A stretch of 64,000 nt of DNA from Chlorogloeopsis sp. ULAP01 (GTDB lineage Bacteria > Cyanobacteriota > Cyanobacteriia > Cyanobacteriales > Nostocaceae). The DNA is taken from positions 21,984-85,983 of the forward strand of contig NZ_JAUDRH010000025.1 of NCBI RefSeq assembly GCF_030381805.1, written 5' to 3'. The position numbers were made by a program, and so were the translations under genes. This document shows, piece after piece, positions 26,795 through 40,700 of this stretch (positions are counted from its first letter, which is position 1; each line of letters starts with the position of its first letter). The notes under the pieces were generated by a model. It made no database searches. It was not told where the DNA came from and saw only the letters and a program-made list of their open reading frames with translations.

Positions 26795-27541
26795 ATGAGC
26801 CAAAAATTAATCATTCAAGATTTAATAATTATCATCGCTGCCAAAAACCATTCACCCTCTATTTTGAACCCTGATTTTCTCAAGTACAGCGGTATCGTTG
26901 CCAAAGATTGGAATTTAGCACGAGCGCCAATTTATACCCAAAGTTTTGCTCGGTTGGATTTCAGTAATGGTATTACCATTATTGCCGAACCTAACCGAGT
27001 AATGTTTATGGAATCGATGGCTGACAAGAAAATCGATTCGCTTCAAATTCCAGAAATTGCTCGCAAATACGTGCAAGCCTTACCTAATATGGAATTTGAG
27101 GGTGTAGGCATTAATCCTAGAGGATACGCCTCCTTTGCTGGTTCTGGTGATGCAGCTCGGCAGTATATGTCAGAAACACTGCTATCACCAGGAGCATGGC
27201 AAGAAGAGGGCGAAGAACCGATGCGAGCTTCACTCAACTTAGTTTATAAATTTAAACGTGCTCCCTTGTACTTAAGTGTCACTGAAGCAGCATTACGGCA
27301 AGAAGACGAAACAACCACTCCGATTGTGATGTTTAGTGGTAGTTTTAGCTATGAGTTGACTGGTGAAACAGCAGAAAAACTCACTACTTTACATCAAGCT
27401 ATTGACAATTGGCAAACAGATTTGTCTACTTACTCTAACATTATTAATAACAAGTTTCTCGCTAACATGGCTTCTAGCACCGATATGGTTTCAGATACCG
27501 CAGCAGTTCCAGATTTATTTGCGATGAGTGCTACTGCTTAA
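26795..27541 (+). CDS. Conserved hypothetical protein, 248 aa
   Basis: The protein starts MSQKLIIQDLIIIIAAKNHS and is soluble. It has a well-formed mixed alpha/beta composition (FARLDFSNGITIIAEPNRVM, NMEFEGVGINPRGYASFAGS) and a C-terminal Ala/Ser/Met-rich tail. I cannot assign a function. It lies upstream of the giant gene on the same strand, but two hairpins separate the two (27551-27601 and a terminator at 27733-27754), so it is probably an independent transcript. Confidence 0.65.
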   Translation: MSQKLIIQDLIIIIAAKNHSPSILNPDFLKYSGIVAKDWNLARAPIYTQSFARLDFSNGITIIAEPNRVMFMESMADKKIDSLQIPEIARKYVQALPNMEFEGVGINPRGYASFAGSGDAARQYMSETLLSPGAWQEEGEEPMRASLNLVYKFKRAPLYLSVTEAALRQEDETTTPIVMFSGSFSYELTGETAEKLTTLHQAIDNWQTDLSTYSNIINNKFLANMASSTDMVSDTAAVPDLFAMSATA

Positions 27542-27550
27542 ATATTGCAG

Positions 27551-27601
27551 ATTCACTCTCATTAGCTATTAGCCAACAGTTAATAGCTAATGAGAGTGAA
27601 T
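27551..27601. terminator. Perfect 21-bp stem-loop after the 248-aa gene
   Basis: Positions 27551-27571 and 27581-27601 are perfect reverse complements with a 9-nt loop. The stem starts 9 bp after the stop codon. It lacks a strong T run, so it may act as a bidirectional transcript stabiliser or terminator, or be a small mobile palindrome. Confidence 0.65.
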
Positions 27602-27666
27602 AGCATTATTCACAATCTCTGGGGAATTGTATTTCAATCGCGAGACTATAAATATTTTGGTATTTT

Positions 27667-27690
27667 GGCGGACAGAGTACTCTATCTGCC
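27667..27690. promoter_or_regulatory. Imperfect palindrome upstream of the giant gene
   Basis: A 24-bp near-palindrome is centred on AGTACT, with mismatches at only a few symmetric positions. Its place 115 bp before the giant gene's ATG would suit an operator. No regulator is known. Confidence 0.35.
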
Positions 27691-27732
27691 ATTTGCCGCA
27701 CTTATAAATATTCTGTGTTCGGGATTTCTCAA

Positions 27733-27754
27733 GCTCTAAAAAAGAGCATTTTTT
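27733..27754 (+). terminator. Short terminator or attenuator before the giant gene
   Basis: GCTCT and AGAGC form a 5-bp stem followed by ATTTTTT. It lies 50 bp before the giant gene's start and would stop transcription arriving from upstream. Confidence 0.55.
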
Positions 27755-27804
27755 AACAAATAACTACTTTCTTTAAAAATTCATTGTTTTGATCAGAGGT
27801 TTAT

Positions 27805-28764
27805 ATGTCAGGGATGAATGAGATTTTTCCGACCTCCGACTCATTGTTGTCGAATGATGGATTCACAACGCCCATAATTGTGGACCCGTTTAACTTAGGT
27901 CAAGAAAAAGGAATTTCTCCAATAAATCCCTCGACAGCACCAGTTGGTTCTCCCAGCACAGACTTATTAATTAATACTTCTAAATATTCAACTTCTTTTG
28001 TAGAGCAACCCGACACTGTAACTCCAGGTCTGTTGTCAAAAGAACCAAACTCAATTGGCACTTCAACCACTAACTTTGATCCCCTAACAGGAGTTTCAGG
28101 CAACGAACCGTTAATTGGCTATTTGAGTGATGATGTGGAAACCTTAAGCTTTCCACTTATCCCTTTATCTTCTAGTGATGCAGAGGCAACAAACAAAACC
28201 CAGCAGCAGGCTGACTCTCATATCAGCACCATGAGTGTGCCCTCAGAGACTAGTTACCTGACTTCTAATCATCAATTAACAGATCCCATCTTAGAAATTT
28301 TCCGTACAGAGGCGATCGCGCGTTGGGCAAGTTTGGGCATCTCTGACGCAGACAAAGACATTCTCAATAACGTCAAACTCTTAATTACAGATTTACCCGG
28401 TTATAAACTGGGTTTGACCGAGGATTACGTCGTTACGATTGACACTAATGCTGCGGGTACTGGATGGTTTATCGATGCTACTCCTGCTGACGATAGTGAG
28501 TTCAGTAATATTGTTTCGGCAAGCGAGTTACGAGCTAGTGAAATCGATCCAGCCTTTGGACGTGTAGACCTGCTGACGGTAATAACTCACGAGTTCGGGC
28601 ACGTACTTGGTCTGGAACACCTAAATGGCGACCAGGTAATGAATGCAACATTACCTCTGGGAACTCGACGCCTGCCAATAGAGGAGAATTTAAGTTTTAC
28701 TCAAGCGGATAAACCTGTAAATGAAGCAGTAGAGTTAAGTTTACCCACAATTTCTGCTTATTGA
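27805..28764 (+). CDS. Giant secreted/adhesin-like protein, N-terminal piece with metzincin-type domain
   Basis: Translation starts at an ATG with AGAGG 5 nt upstream. Residues 1-160 are Ser/Thr/Pro-rich and disordered. Residues 160-310 form a matrixin-like domain: DLPGYKLGLTEDYVVTIDTN, AAGTGWFIDATP, then H262-EFGH266-VLGLE-H272, the full HExxHxxGxxH zinc motif, and a Met-turn candidate M279 (DQVMNATLP). The frame ends at TISAY-stop. In the next frame, reading from IDGTVTGDLSAGD continues directly into the PPC domain of the following piece, so one extra base near 28757-28764 splits a single gene. There is no Sec signal peptide, which fits a type I secretion substrate. Confidence 0.75.
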   Translation: MSGMNEIFPTSDSLLSNDGFTTPIIVDPFNLGQEKGISPINPSTAPVGSPSTDLLINTSKYSTSFVEQPDTVTPGLLSKEPNSIGTSTTNFDPLTGVSGNEPLIGYLSDDVETLSFPLIPLSSSDAEATNKTQQQADSHISTMSVPSETSYLTSNHQLTDPILEIFRTEAIARWASLGISDADKDILNNVKLLITDLPGYKLGLTEDYVVTIDTNAAGTGWFIDATPADDSEFSNIVSASELRASEIDPAFGRVDLLTVITHEFGHVLGLEHLNGDQVMNATLPLGTRRLPIEENLSFTQADKPVNEAVELSLPTISAY

Positions 28765-31700
28765 TGGTACAGTTACTGGTGATCTGAGTGCAGGTGATGT
28801 AATCAACCCTACTCGCGATGGTAGATTCAGTGATGATTACCAACTGACCGATTTTACAATTGGTAAATTGGTTACACTTGACCTATCTTCTCCAAGCTTT
28901 GACACCTATCTGCAACTTATAGATGCAGATACGGGGCTAATCATCGCCTACGATGATGATTCTGGTTCGGGTTATAACTCACTGCTAAGGTTTACTCCTG
29001 TTGATGGCATCAAATATATAGTGCGAGCTACCAGTTACAGTAGTGGCGTTACAGGAACGTACACTCTCAATGCAGCTGTTGGTGCGCCAGATTTGGTAGT
29101 AACTGCGACAAATGCACCCATCACCGCTCCAGAACGCAGTATAATTTCCCTGACTTGGACTGTTACCAACCAAGGAGAAGCAGTAGCAAGAAACGATTGG
29201 TATGACTACGTTTACTTGTCAGACAACACCATCCTTGATAGCTCAGACCGGTACATAGGCAATGTCTGGAGTGGTGATAAAATTCCACTAGCCCCAGGTG
29301 CCAGTTATACAGCCTCTACAAACATGGTACTACCTGAGCGGATTGGGTCAGGAAAACAGTACTTGCTATTTGTTGCTAACCGCGATAATTACCTCTTTGA
29401 GGAGAGTGAAACCAACAATGTCCGGGCAGTTGCCATCGAAATAACCGTACCGGATTTGGTAGTAACAGGAGCAACTGCACCTGTTGCCGTCACAGTAGGC
29501 AGCGTGGCTGAAGTTTCTTGGACAGTACTCAATCAGGGCAGCGTGTCGGCAACCCACAGCTGGTACGACCGCATTTACCTCTCCAACGACCAAATTCTAG
29601 ATGGATCGGATACGCAGGTTGGTGGATTTGATTCAGGTACACCAGGCACGCCCGTTGCCGCAGGAGATACCTATTCCCTAACCAAGACTGTTACTATCCC
29701 CAAGACTGCCTTGGGAAGTCGTTACTTGCTATTTGTTACCGATGCAGATAACAATCATTACGAAACCAACGAAACTAACAACATCAAGGCAATCCCAGTT
29801 CAAGTTAACGCTCCCGACCTAATTGTCTTTGATGCTTCTGCACCCACCACCGCTGCATTAGGTGAGCAAATTACCGTCAACTGGCAGGTAACAAACCAGG
29901 GGAGTGTTACTGCCGATACCGATTGGTATGACTATTTTTACCTTTCAGATGACCAAATCCTAGATGGTTCAGACCAATACATCTCCTACAAGTGGACAGG
30001 TGACAAGACCCCCCTAGCTAGTAACACCAGCTATACTGCCACCCATAACTTTACCATTCCCACCGATGCCAAAGCCGGCAACCGTTATTTGCTGTTTGTT
30101 GCCGATCGCGATAACTACCAAGGCGAAACGAACAAAAATAACAACGTTAACGCAGTCCCGATTTATATCAAAGCTGCTGACTTGGTAGTAGATGATGCCA
30201 GTACTTCTGCTAGTTCTGTCGTCCCTGGCTCCACCCTTACCCTCTCCTACACTGTCAAAAACCAAGGTGAGACAACGGCCGCACGGGATTGGTACGACAG
30301 AATATATTTGTCCAACGATACCGTTTACGACGATTCTGATTACCAACTTTACCATCGCTGGATTTCCGCACAAACCCCACTTGCAGTAGATGGAACTTAT
30401 ACGGTTAACGATATTACTGTTACCTTGCCAAACAACCTGCTTGGTCAACCCGGCAGCCGTTACTTGATTTTCATAGCAGATAGGGACAACTATCAAAGCG
30501 AAACCAACGAAAGCAACAACGTTAAAGCAATTCCCATCATCATCACAGGTGATAATGCTGACTTGGAGGTGACAGCAGCAACAGCCCCCAGAGTGGTATC
30601 AACGCAACAGAATGTATCTGTTTCTTGGACGGTTAAAAATACAGGCGCTTTAACAGCATCGGCAGACTGGTACGATTCTGTTTACATTTCTAGTGACAGT
30701 ACCTTGGATGCCAGCGACACCATACTAAGAGATGAATGGGTGTCGTCGCAAACACCTTTGGTAGTCAACGGACAATACACTCTGTCTCGTGACATTACAA
30801 TTCCTCAAGGGAGGAATGGCAGTCAGTATTTGCTGTTTGTTGCGGATAGTTATAATTACCAAAGCGAATCCACTAAGGCGAATAACGTCCATGCTGTTCC
30901 TATAGAGGTAAGAACGCCAGACTTGCAAGTGACAAATGCTACTGCTCCAGTCCAAGCTTATGCCGGGGCGCGGATGGAAGTCGCCTGGACAGTCAGCAAC
31001 AAAGGGAATGAAAGTGCCTTTGCTGATTGGTACGACTCGGTGTATTTATCTGATGACAACACGCTCTCTACCGCTACCGACATTTTGCTAAAGGATGTTC
31101 AAATCGGCAATTTGACCCCACTAGCAGATGGAACTAGTTACACGGTAACGCAACTGCTTTCAGTACCCAACAATGTCACCAAGGGTAGCAAGTATTTGCT
31201 ATTTGTGGCAGACCGACGTAATCAGCAGGGTGAGTTAAATGAGGGCAATAATGTCCGGGTAGTTCCCATCAGCATTGGCGACCCCGACTTGAATTTGCCG
31301 CTGCTGCAAACGGGTAGCCCAGTTCAAAACCAAAACATACCTCAACTCGTTACCAACCCAAATCCTGGAAATTATGCTACACTTCCCGCCCTACTTGAGG
31401 TGGGCGGCACGGGACTTTTGGGACAATACTACGTACCTGGTGGAACTGTTAGTAATTTCCCCAACTACGATGCGATCGCTCCCCTTCTGACTAGAGTTGA
31501 CCAGACTATTAATTTCGGCTCTACTTCGGGCGATTTCGGAGCCAATTTAGGCCAGGTAAATCATTTTGCAGCACGCTGGACTGGCAAGATTAATATTGCT
31601 ACTGAGGGGAATACCACTTTTTATATTAATAGTAACGATGGCGCTCGTCTTTACATTGACAATCAGTTAGTGGTTGACAACGGCGGAGTACATAATTTTC

Positions 31701-34700
31701 AAGAACGTTCTGCAACCATTTACCTTACATCAGGACAGCACGATTTACGCTTAGAGTATTTTGAGTACGATCAGCAAGCGGGTGTCACTCTCAGCTACAC
31801 TCCTGTAGGTGGTAGCAAGCAAGTGGTTCCCAGCAGTATTTTAACTCCTGCCAGCTTAACACCGCTTGAATCTGATCTACAAATTAGTGGCATCACAGCC
31901 CCAGCTACCTTTGGAAGAGGGCAAAGTATCAACACCAGCTGGACAGTGACAAATTTGGGTAGTAGCAGTACTCAAGGTGTCTGGGCTGACCAAATTTACC
32001 TTTCTGATGATACAACCCTAGACAGCAATGACACCCGTCTGGCTAGTTTTGTTGGAAGTAGTGCACCGCTGGCAGCAACTGCCAGCTACACCCAGGCTAA
32101 AAACATTATAATTCCCACCAACACAGGGTTGGGGAACAAGTACTTGCTGTTTGTCACCAATCCAGACAGACCTGAAAGCGATCGCACTAATAATGCCTAC
32201 GCTTTGCCCGTCACTATTACAAACCCAGACCTAATTGTAACAGAGGCAACAGCTCCATCGACCGCAGCTGAACGCTCGTCAATTTTGGTGAACTGGACAG
32301 TGAAAAACCAGGGGAGCGTACCAACTCAGAGCAACGGTTGGTATGACTCTGTTTACCTTTCTGACAATACCGTTTTCGATAGTTCAGACCGCTATATGAG
32401 CGACCTCTGGACTAGCGGTAACCTGACAGCAGAAGGAACTTACAGTAAAAGTCAGAGCTTCACTTTACCAAATCAGACTGGATCGGGGAAATGGTATCTC
32501 CTGGTAATTACTGATAGAAACAACTATCAAGCAGAAACTAGTGATACTAATAACGTCTATGCCATCCCCATTAACATTACAGTCCCCGACTTAACAATTA
32601 CCACCAGCAGCACTCCCACAACAGCAGCAGTTGGTGAAACTGTTTCAGTATCCTGGACTGTGAAAAATGCAGGGGCTGTATCGGCGGCATCAGACCGATA
32701 TGACTCTGTTTATCTCTCCGATGACCCAACATTTGATGCAACGGACACCTACGTTACAGATTTTTACCGTAGTGGTTCTTCACCTTTAGCAGCAGGAGCT
32801 AGCGAAGTTCGCACAGGAAATATCACAATTCCTAATTCTAAACTAGGCGATCGCTACCTGCTATTTGTAGGAGATAGTACTAATTCTCAAAGCGAAACTG
32901 ACGAAACTAACAATGTCTGGGCAACTCAGATCGCCATCACCGCCCCCGACTTAGTAGTATCTGATGCCGCAGCCCCTATTGTAGCCACGCAAGGAGAAAC
33001 AGTATCAGTATCCTGGACAGTTACCAACTCTGGGGATGTTATCGCTGGGAGGGATTGGTATGACTCCATATATCTCTCTGACGATACTACCTTTGATGGC
33101 TCAGATCAATACGTCACTGACCGTTGGATCTCGGAAAAAACTCCATTAGCTGCTCTCTCCAGCTATAACATTCAGCAAAACATCACCATTCCCACTTATG
33201 CTAAAGCAGGCAACCGTTATTTGCTGTTTGTTGCCGATCGTGATAACTACCAAGGCGAAACGAACGAGAACAATAACTTCAAGGCAGTCCCCATCTACAT
33301 TAAAGCTGCTGACCTAATAGTTTCCGATGCTAGTGCTTCTGACACTACTGTGGCCCCTGGCTCCACCCTCACCCTTTCCTATACAGTCAAAAACCAAGGG
33401 GAAAGCACAACTTCTCAGGATTGGGATGACTGGATCTACTTATCTAATGATGCTGTTTACGACGACTCTGATTATGAACTTTCCTATCGCTGGATCTCTA
33501 CAGAAACCCCACTGGCTGTAGATGGTACTTATACAGTCAATAAAATCAGTGTGACGCTACCCGACAACGCAGTTGGTCAAGCTGGGAACCGATACCTGCT
33601 ATTTGTAACAGACAGAAATAACAATCAACGGGAAACCAACGAAAGCAACAACGTCAAAGCAATTCCCATCATCATCACAGGTGATAATGCCGACTTAGAG
33701 GTGACAGCAGCAACAGCCCCCAGCGTGGTATCAACGCAACAGAATGTATCTGTTTCTTGGACGGTTAAAAATACAGGCATTTTAACAGCATCAGCAGATT
33801 GGTACGATTTTGTTTACATTTCTAATGACAGTACCTTGGATGCCAGCGACACCATACTAAGAGATGAATGGGTGTCGTCACAAACACCATTGGCAGTTAA
33901 CGGGCAGTACAACCTTACTAGTAATATTACAATTCCTCAAGTCAGAACAGGTAATCAGTATTTACTGTTTGTCGCCGATGGTTACAACTACCAAGGTGAA
34001 CTTAATGAAGTTAACAATGTTCGTGCCGTCCCAATAACAGTTCAAACCCCTGATTTAGTAGTCAATGATGCCACAGTGCCAGTAAAAAGTTATCCTGGCA
34101 CGCAGATAGAAGTAAGCTGGACTGTTAAGAACCAAGGAAATGCAAGCGCTAATGCAGACTGGTACGACCGCATCTATCTGTCAGATGATGCAACTTTAAA
34201 CACCAGTACAGATACTCTGCTAAAAGAAGTATGGACGAGTAACTTAACTCCTTTACCAACTGGTGACGACTATAGCATTAGCCAGTTGTTAACATTGCCC
34301 AACACTACCCCAATTGGCAGTCGCTACCTGTTATTTGTAGCAGATATCTATAATAACCAGGGTGAAACCAATGAAAATAATAATGTCAGGGCAATTTCCA
34401 TTGTCATTGGCGATAACGACCCAGACTTAACAGTCACTGCTGCTACTGCTCCTACCACAGCCGTCTTGGGAGAAACTATCGCAGTCAACTGGACTGTACT
34501 AAACCAAGGCAACATAGAAGCTTCAACGGATTGGTACGACACAATTTACCTGTCCGATGACGAAACATTGGATAGCAATGATATGGCTGTCTCTTCCCAA
34601 AGTGTTGCTGAAAAGACGCCGCTAGCTGTAAATGCTACCTACAACTTTAACCGCGACATTACTATTCCCAACGCCACAACCGGGAATCGATACTTGCTGT

Positions 34701-37700
34701 TTGTCGCCGATGCAGGTAAGCAACAAAGTGAAAGAGACGAAACTAATAACGTCCGGGCAGTTCCAATTACCCTAACTGCACCGGATTTAGTTGTTAGTAG
34801 CGCCAGCACTACCGTTGAGGAAGCTACCTGGGGTGAAACAATCCAGGTTTCTTGGACAGTGGCAAACACTCTCGCAGTGATGGCTGCTGCTACATGGAGC
34901 GACCAAATTTATATCTCCGATGATACTACCCTAGATGGCACTGATAAGTTTGTCGCTACCTTCAGTGCAGCTTCTTATGTTCCATTAGCTGGCAACAGCA
35001 GCTATACACAAACCAACAAGAGCATTACTATCCCAACCAATTCGGGAACTGGGAGTAAATACCTGCTATTTGTGGCAGATGCCAACGATGCCCAAGGTGA
35101 GACCGATAACAACAATAACGTCAGAGCAATACCTTTCGAGGTGAAGGCACCCAATCTGCAAGTCACTGACGCCAACGCTCCCACAACAGCAACGTGGGGC
35201 GAAACCATTAATGTCTCTTGGATGATGACTAATCAGGGTACAGGTGCAGCCCTAGCAGATTGGTGGGACTACGTATATCTTTCCAGCAATCCTACCCTAG
35301 ATGGTAATGATACTTACTTAGGCAATTTATCAGCAGCAAATCAAAGTCCCCTAGTATCTGGTGGTAGCTACACCAAAAACCGCAATGTTACTATCCCAAC
35401 CGTCACCCCTGGAACCTGGTATTTGTTATTTGCTACTGATAATAACGGCAATCAACAGGCAGAGAGCAATGAAACAGATAATGTACGTGCTGTTGCCTTG
35501 GAGATAAAAGCTCCGGATCTGGTTGTCTCTGCTGTCACGGCTCCTACCTCCAGCATTTTGAGTGCGACAATTCCGGTAAGCTGGACTGTAACTAACCAGG
35601 GAACTGGCGCAGCCCTAGCTGATTGGTGGGATTACGTTTACCTCTCAGCAAACCAGACCTTGGATGGAAATGACACCTTTGTCGGTAATTTATGGACAGG
35701 AGACGAGACTCCACTGGCGGCAGGAGCTAGTTACACGGTAGGTCGTAATGTAACGGTTCCCAATGTAACAGCGGGAACTTGGTATTTGTTATTTGCAGCA
35801 GACCGAGATAATTACCAATCTGAGACGGATAACAATAATAATCTTAAAGCAGTCGCCATCGAACTGGGTGTGCCGGATATTGAACTAACTGCTGCCACTG
35901 CTCCTGAAACTGCCAGCACCTTTGAAACTATTCAGGTCGGTTGGACTGTTACCAACACGGGGAATATTGTAGCTCCAGCAGATTGGTCTGATTATGTTTA
36001 CCTGTCGGATGATGCAACAGTAGATGAAAACGACATTCAATTAGGCTACCTATCAGCAGCCGATCAAACTCCCCTGAGCGCTGGTACTAGCTATACTCAA
36101 ACCCTGAATGTCACCATTCCTGGTACAGCAAGGGGCAACAAGTACCTGTTGTTTGTTGCCGATCGCAACAATACTCAAGGCGAAAGTAACGAAAGCAACA
36201 ACGTGCGTGCCTTGCAGCTGACAGTTAACGCTCCAGACTTAATCGTCTCTGACGCTACCGCTCCAAATCGCGCTATTCTAGGCGAAACTATTGACGTTTC
36301 TTGGACAGTCACTAACTCTGGTAGTGGTTCGGCTTTTGCTGATTGGTACGATAGTATTTACCTGAGCGATGACGCAAACTTTGATGTCTTAGATACTTAT
36401 GTTGCTGACTTCTGGACAGCAGAAAAGACGCCATTAGCGCCGGGAGCCAGCTACAGTATTGCCCAAAAGATTACTGTTCCCAACACTGCTACGGGCAACC
36501 GTTACCTGCTGTTTGTTGCTGACCGTACCAACAACCAAGGCGAAACAAACGAGAGTAACAATGTCAAAGCGATCGCCGTTACTGTAGGTTCCCTTGACCT
36601 TATACCAACTATTACCTCATCTCCCATCACAGCCACATCTGGTACAACTGTATCCTTAGAATGGTCAGTAAGCAACGCAGGTTCAGCAGAAGCAACGGGC
36701 AATTGGGTTGACCGCATATATTTATCTACAGATAATAAATTTGATACCAGCGATTTATTGCTTAAAGAAGAGCATTTTGATGGCTCACTCTTATCAGGTG
36801 ACAGTTATCTTAGCCAACTTGACCTCAACTTGCCTTTAGAAGTAAGTGGCAATCGTTATTTACTCGTAGTAACCGATGCCAACAAGCAAATTAAAGAACT
36901 TGGTGCTGAAGAAAATAACGTAGCCGCTTCTTTAATTAATATCGAACTAGCTCCATACGCAGATTTAACTGTCTCCAATGTCACTGCACCTGCCTTGACC
37001 GTTGGCGACCCAGCACAGGTAATGATTGGCTGGACAGTAACTAACCTTGGCACTGGGATTGGTCAAACTAACACATGGGTTGACCGGATTATTGCCTCAA
37101 CAGACAGCATAATCGGTAACAGGGACGACATCCTGCTGGCTAGTTTCTCCAATCTCAAACCTTTGAATCTAGGTGAAAATTACACCCGCTCTGAAAAACT
37201 GCGACTTTCTCCTGGTTTCCAAGGACAATATCAGCTATTCGTCCAAACTGATGCCACAGGAGTTGTCTTCGAGAACAACTTAGAGGCAAATAATATCGCC
37301 GTTGCTAATAATACTTTCAGTGTTGTTCCCATCCCCTACGCAGACTTAGTTGTTGATGAAGTACAAGTGCAGTCAAACGCCAGCAGCGGGCAGAAAATGC
37401 AGGTTTCTTGGACAGTTGCCAACAATGGCATTGGTACAACCAATACTAATTCCTGGAGCGATCGCGTTTTCTTAGCAACCGATCCAGAAGGTAAAAACAT
37501 AGTTGCCAATTTAGGAAGCTTTGAACAGATAGGTGCATTGGCAGTTGGTGGTACTTACAACCGTTCTGTGGATGTCACCCTCCCCAACGGTTTAAGCGGT
37601 ACTTATTATCTAGTCGTTACCACAGGCGGGCCGTTTGAATTTATTTACACCAACAACAACAGCCGCGTCTCCAATGCCGTCTTAGTTACTCTCACTCCGC

Positions 37701-40700
37701 CTCCCGACTTAGTTGTAACTAATGTCACTTCTCCCACTACAGCAGTACAATCAGGCAGCAAGATTGACGTATCCTGGAGTGTGGAAAACTCTGCCACGGG
37801 TGATGCAACAGGCACATGGGTTGATAGTATATTTATCCGAGAAGCGGGTAACGCCAACGGTCAATTAATTTCGCTGGGCAGCTTTACTTACGGAAACGGT
37901 CTTGTGGCTGGCAAATCTTATACTCGCTCCGAACAGTTTGTTTTGCCTTCCACCCTCCAAGGTCTGTACGAAGTTGTCGTCAAAACTAACACCAGCAATT
38001 CACTATACGAGCATGGTGCTACTGGTAACAACATCACTACAGCAGCCAACCCCATACTTCTTAGCCTTGCTCCCCGCCCCGACCTGCAAGTCAAGCAAAT
38101 TATTGCACCAACAACCGCCAACGCAGGTGGTACAATCTCCCTAGAATTTATTGTTGCCAATGAAGGCATTGTTGCTACCACCACCCCCAATTGGCAAGAC
38201 CGAGTTTACTTGTCATTGGATGACAAAATTAGCTCAGACGACTTGTACTTTAGCTTTAGTAATGCAGCGGCTTTGGGATCTCTTGAAAGTTACCGCACCC
38301 AAGCTAATACCTTGGTGATTCCCAAATATTTCCGGGGTAAAGCATACCTAATTGTCCAAACTGATGCTGCTGGGCAAGTTAACGAATATCCCCAAGAATC
38401 CAACAATACTAGCTTCGTTGAGTTAAATATCAATTCCTTGCCACCAGCCGACTTGGTTACCAGTGATGTCGTCGCTCCCACGCTCGCATTTGAAGGTTCC
38501 AAAATTAAGGTGCGCTACACTGTCACCAACCAGGGTATTGGCGAAAGCGATCGCGATAATTGGACTGACACCATCTGGTTAACCCGTGACAAAAACCGCC
38601 CTTCTCCTGCAAATAGAGAGGGAGGAGCCGAAGATATTTTATTAACCAGCGTCGGACACAGTGGCTCTTTAAAAGTTGGCTCTAGCTATGAAACAGAAGT
38701 TGAAGTCACTCTCCCCAGTCAAGTAACGGGCGAGTGGTACATAACGCCTTGGACAGATGCCTACAACGTCGTTTTAGAAGATACATTATCTATTAATAAC
38801 AACCCAGACGACCCCAACGAGCTAGACAACAACAACTATAAAGCTCGCCCAATTACAATACTGCTGACACCGCCACCGGATTTGGTCGTAACATCAGTAA
38901 CACCAACAGTACAAGCCGTTGGCGGACAACCATTTAGCGTTAGCTGGGAGGTTAAGAATCAAGGTGCCAACTCAACCTCAGAAAATAGATGGTTTGACTC
39001 AGTTTACCTATCTGACAACCCCACACTTAATGCTCCGGGAGCCAAGCAGTGGTACTTAGGCAGAGTTGAACGTACTGGTAGTTTGGGAGTCAACCAAACC
39101 TACACCTCTAAGCTTGATACCGTCCTTACCCCTGGTGCTGCTGGTAAATACATCATCGTCCAGACTAACTATGACAACTATAGCAACAGTGTTTGGGAAG
39201 GGCCTTATACCAACAACAACCAAAGTTCAGCAGAAACTAATGTTACCAGCACTCCCGCCGACTTAATTGTTACAAATGTAAAAACTTTACCGCAAAACTT
39301 TTCTGGAGAAGGCACCACCGTTGAGTGGACGGTGCAAAACGTTGGTAGTGATATTTGGTCGGGAACCCGGTACTGGTATGACGAAATCTGGGTTTCCCCC
39401 GACCCCACCTTTATTCCCAGTCGAGCAACTAAAGTCGGATTCGTTCCCTACAGTTCCCAACAACCACTCCGTACAGGCGACAGTTACACCCAAAAGCACG
39501 ATATTACCCTGCCTGCGGGAATTGATGGCGAGTACTATATTCACGTCAGTACGGATTACAGCTACGACTACAATACCCAAAAATTCCGAGGTGAAATTCC
39601 CAGCAGTGGCGATAACAATTCCTCTCGGCAAAGCTTTGAATATCGAGTATTTGAAGACCCAAGCAATAATTTAGGCAACGCAATCATCCCGGTTACCTAC
39701 AAGGAACCAGATTTACAAATTACCAATCTTGTAGTACCTCAAACACCACCCACCTCCGGTCAGACAATTTCTGTTAGCTGGACTGTCACCAACACCGGTA
39801 CTCGCGATACCCGACAAACTTCCTGGAGCGATCGCGTTTACCTCTCTCGCGACCAGTCTTTAGATTTAAACGATACATTACTGGGACAATTCGCCCGTCG
39901 TAATGGCTTAAAACAAGGTGAATCCTACACGAGCAGTGGTGAAATTACTTTGCCTGATGGTATTGAAGGCAACTATTATTTGCTCTTGTTTACAGACTCT
40001 AATATTACTGAACAACCAAGCAGCAACTCTAAGCTAGGCTTGGATAGCAACTCGACCTTTGCTCGCGTACCTGAATTTAAGGATGAAGGCAACAATATTA
40101 CTTTTGCTCCCTTGCAAGTCATCTTGCAACCAGCAGCCGACTTGCAGGTAACTTCAATTAAAATTCCAGAACGCGCTACAACTGGGCAAACCTTCAATCT
40201 GGAATACACGGTAACAAACAATGGTGCAGGCGACACACCTATTCGCCAAAGCAAGTGGAGAGATTTAATTTACCTCTCGCGCGACGAATTCCTAGATTTG
40301 CAAGCAGACCGCTATTTGGGATACTTTGAACATACTGATGGTTTGAAAGCACTTAGCAGCTACACCGTTAACAAGACCCTGACACTGCCTGTTGACCTAA
40401 CTGGCCCTTACTACGTCTTTGTAATTACCGATGCACCTCAAAACAATGTCCGGGGTCAGGTCTTTGAAGGCAATAACGAAGGCAATAACGCTAAACCCAG
40501 CGCCCAACCCTTAATTTTACAACTGCCGCCGCCAGCAGATTTACAAGTAGACGAAATTACCATCCCTGCTACTGCTAAATCTGGCGACTCTATCCAAATT
40601 AGCTTCAAAGTCACCAATCGCGGTGACAATCCAGCAACCGGAGAGTGGAGTGATGCAGTTTATTTGTCAGAAGATGCAATCTGGGATATTAATGACCGTC

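Noticed and set aside
30014..30496. Long antisense frames within the CARDB region
   Set aside because: They mirror the repeat codon bias, have no ribosome binding sites and show no recognisable domains, unlike the antisense pentapeptide gene.
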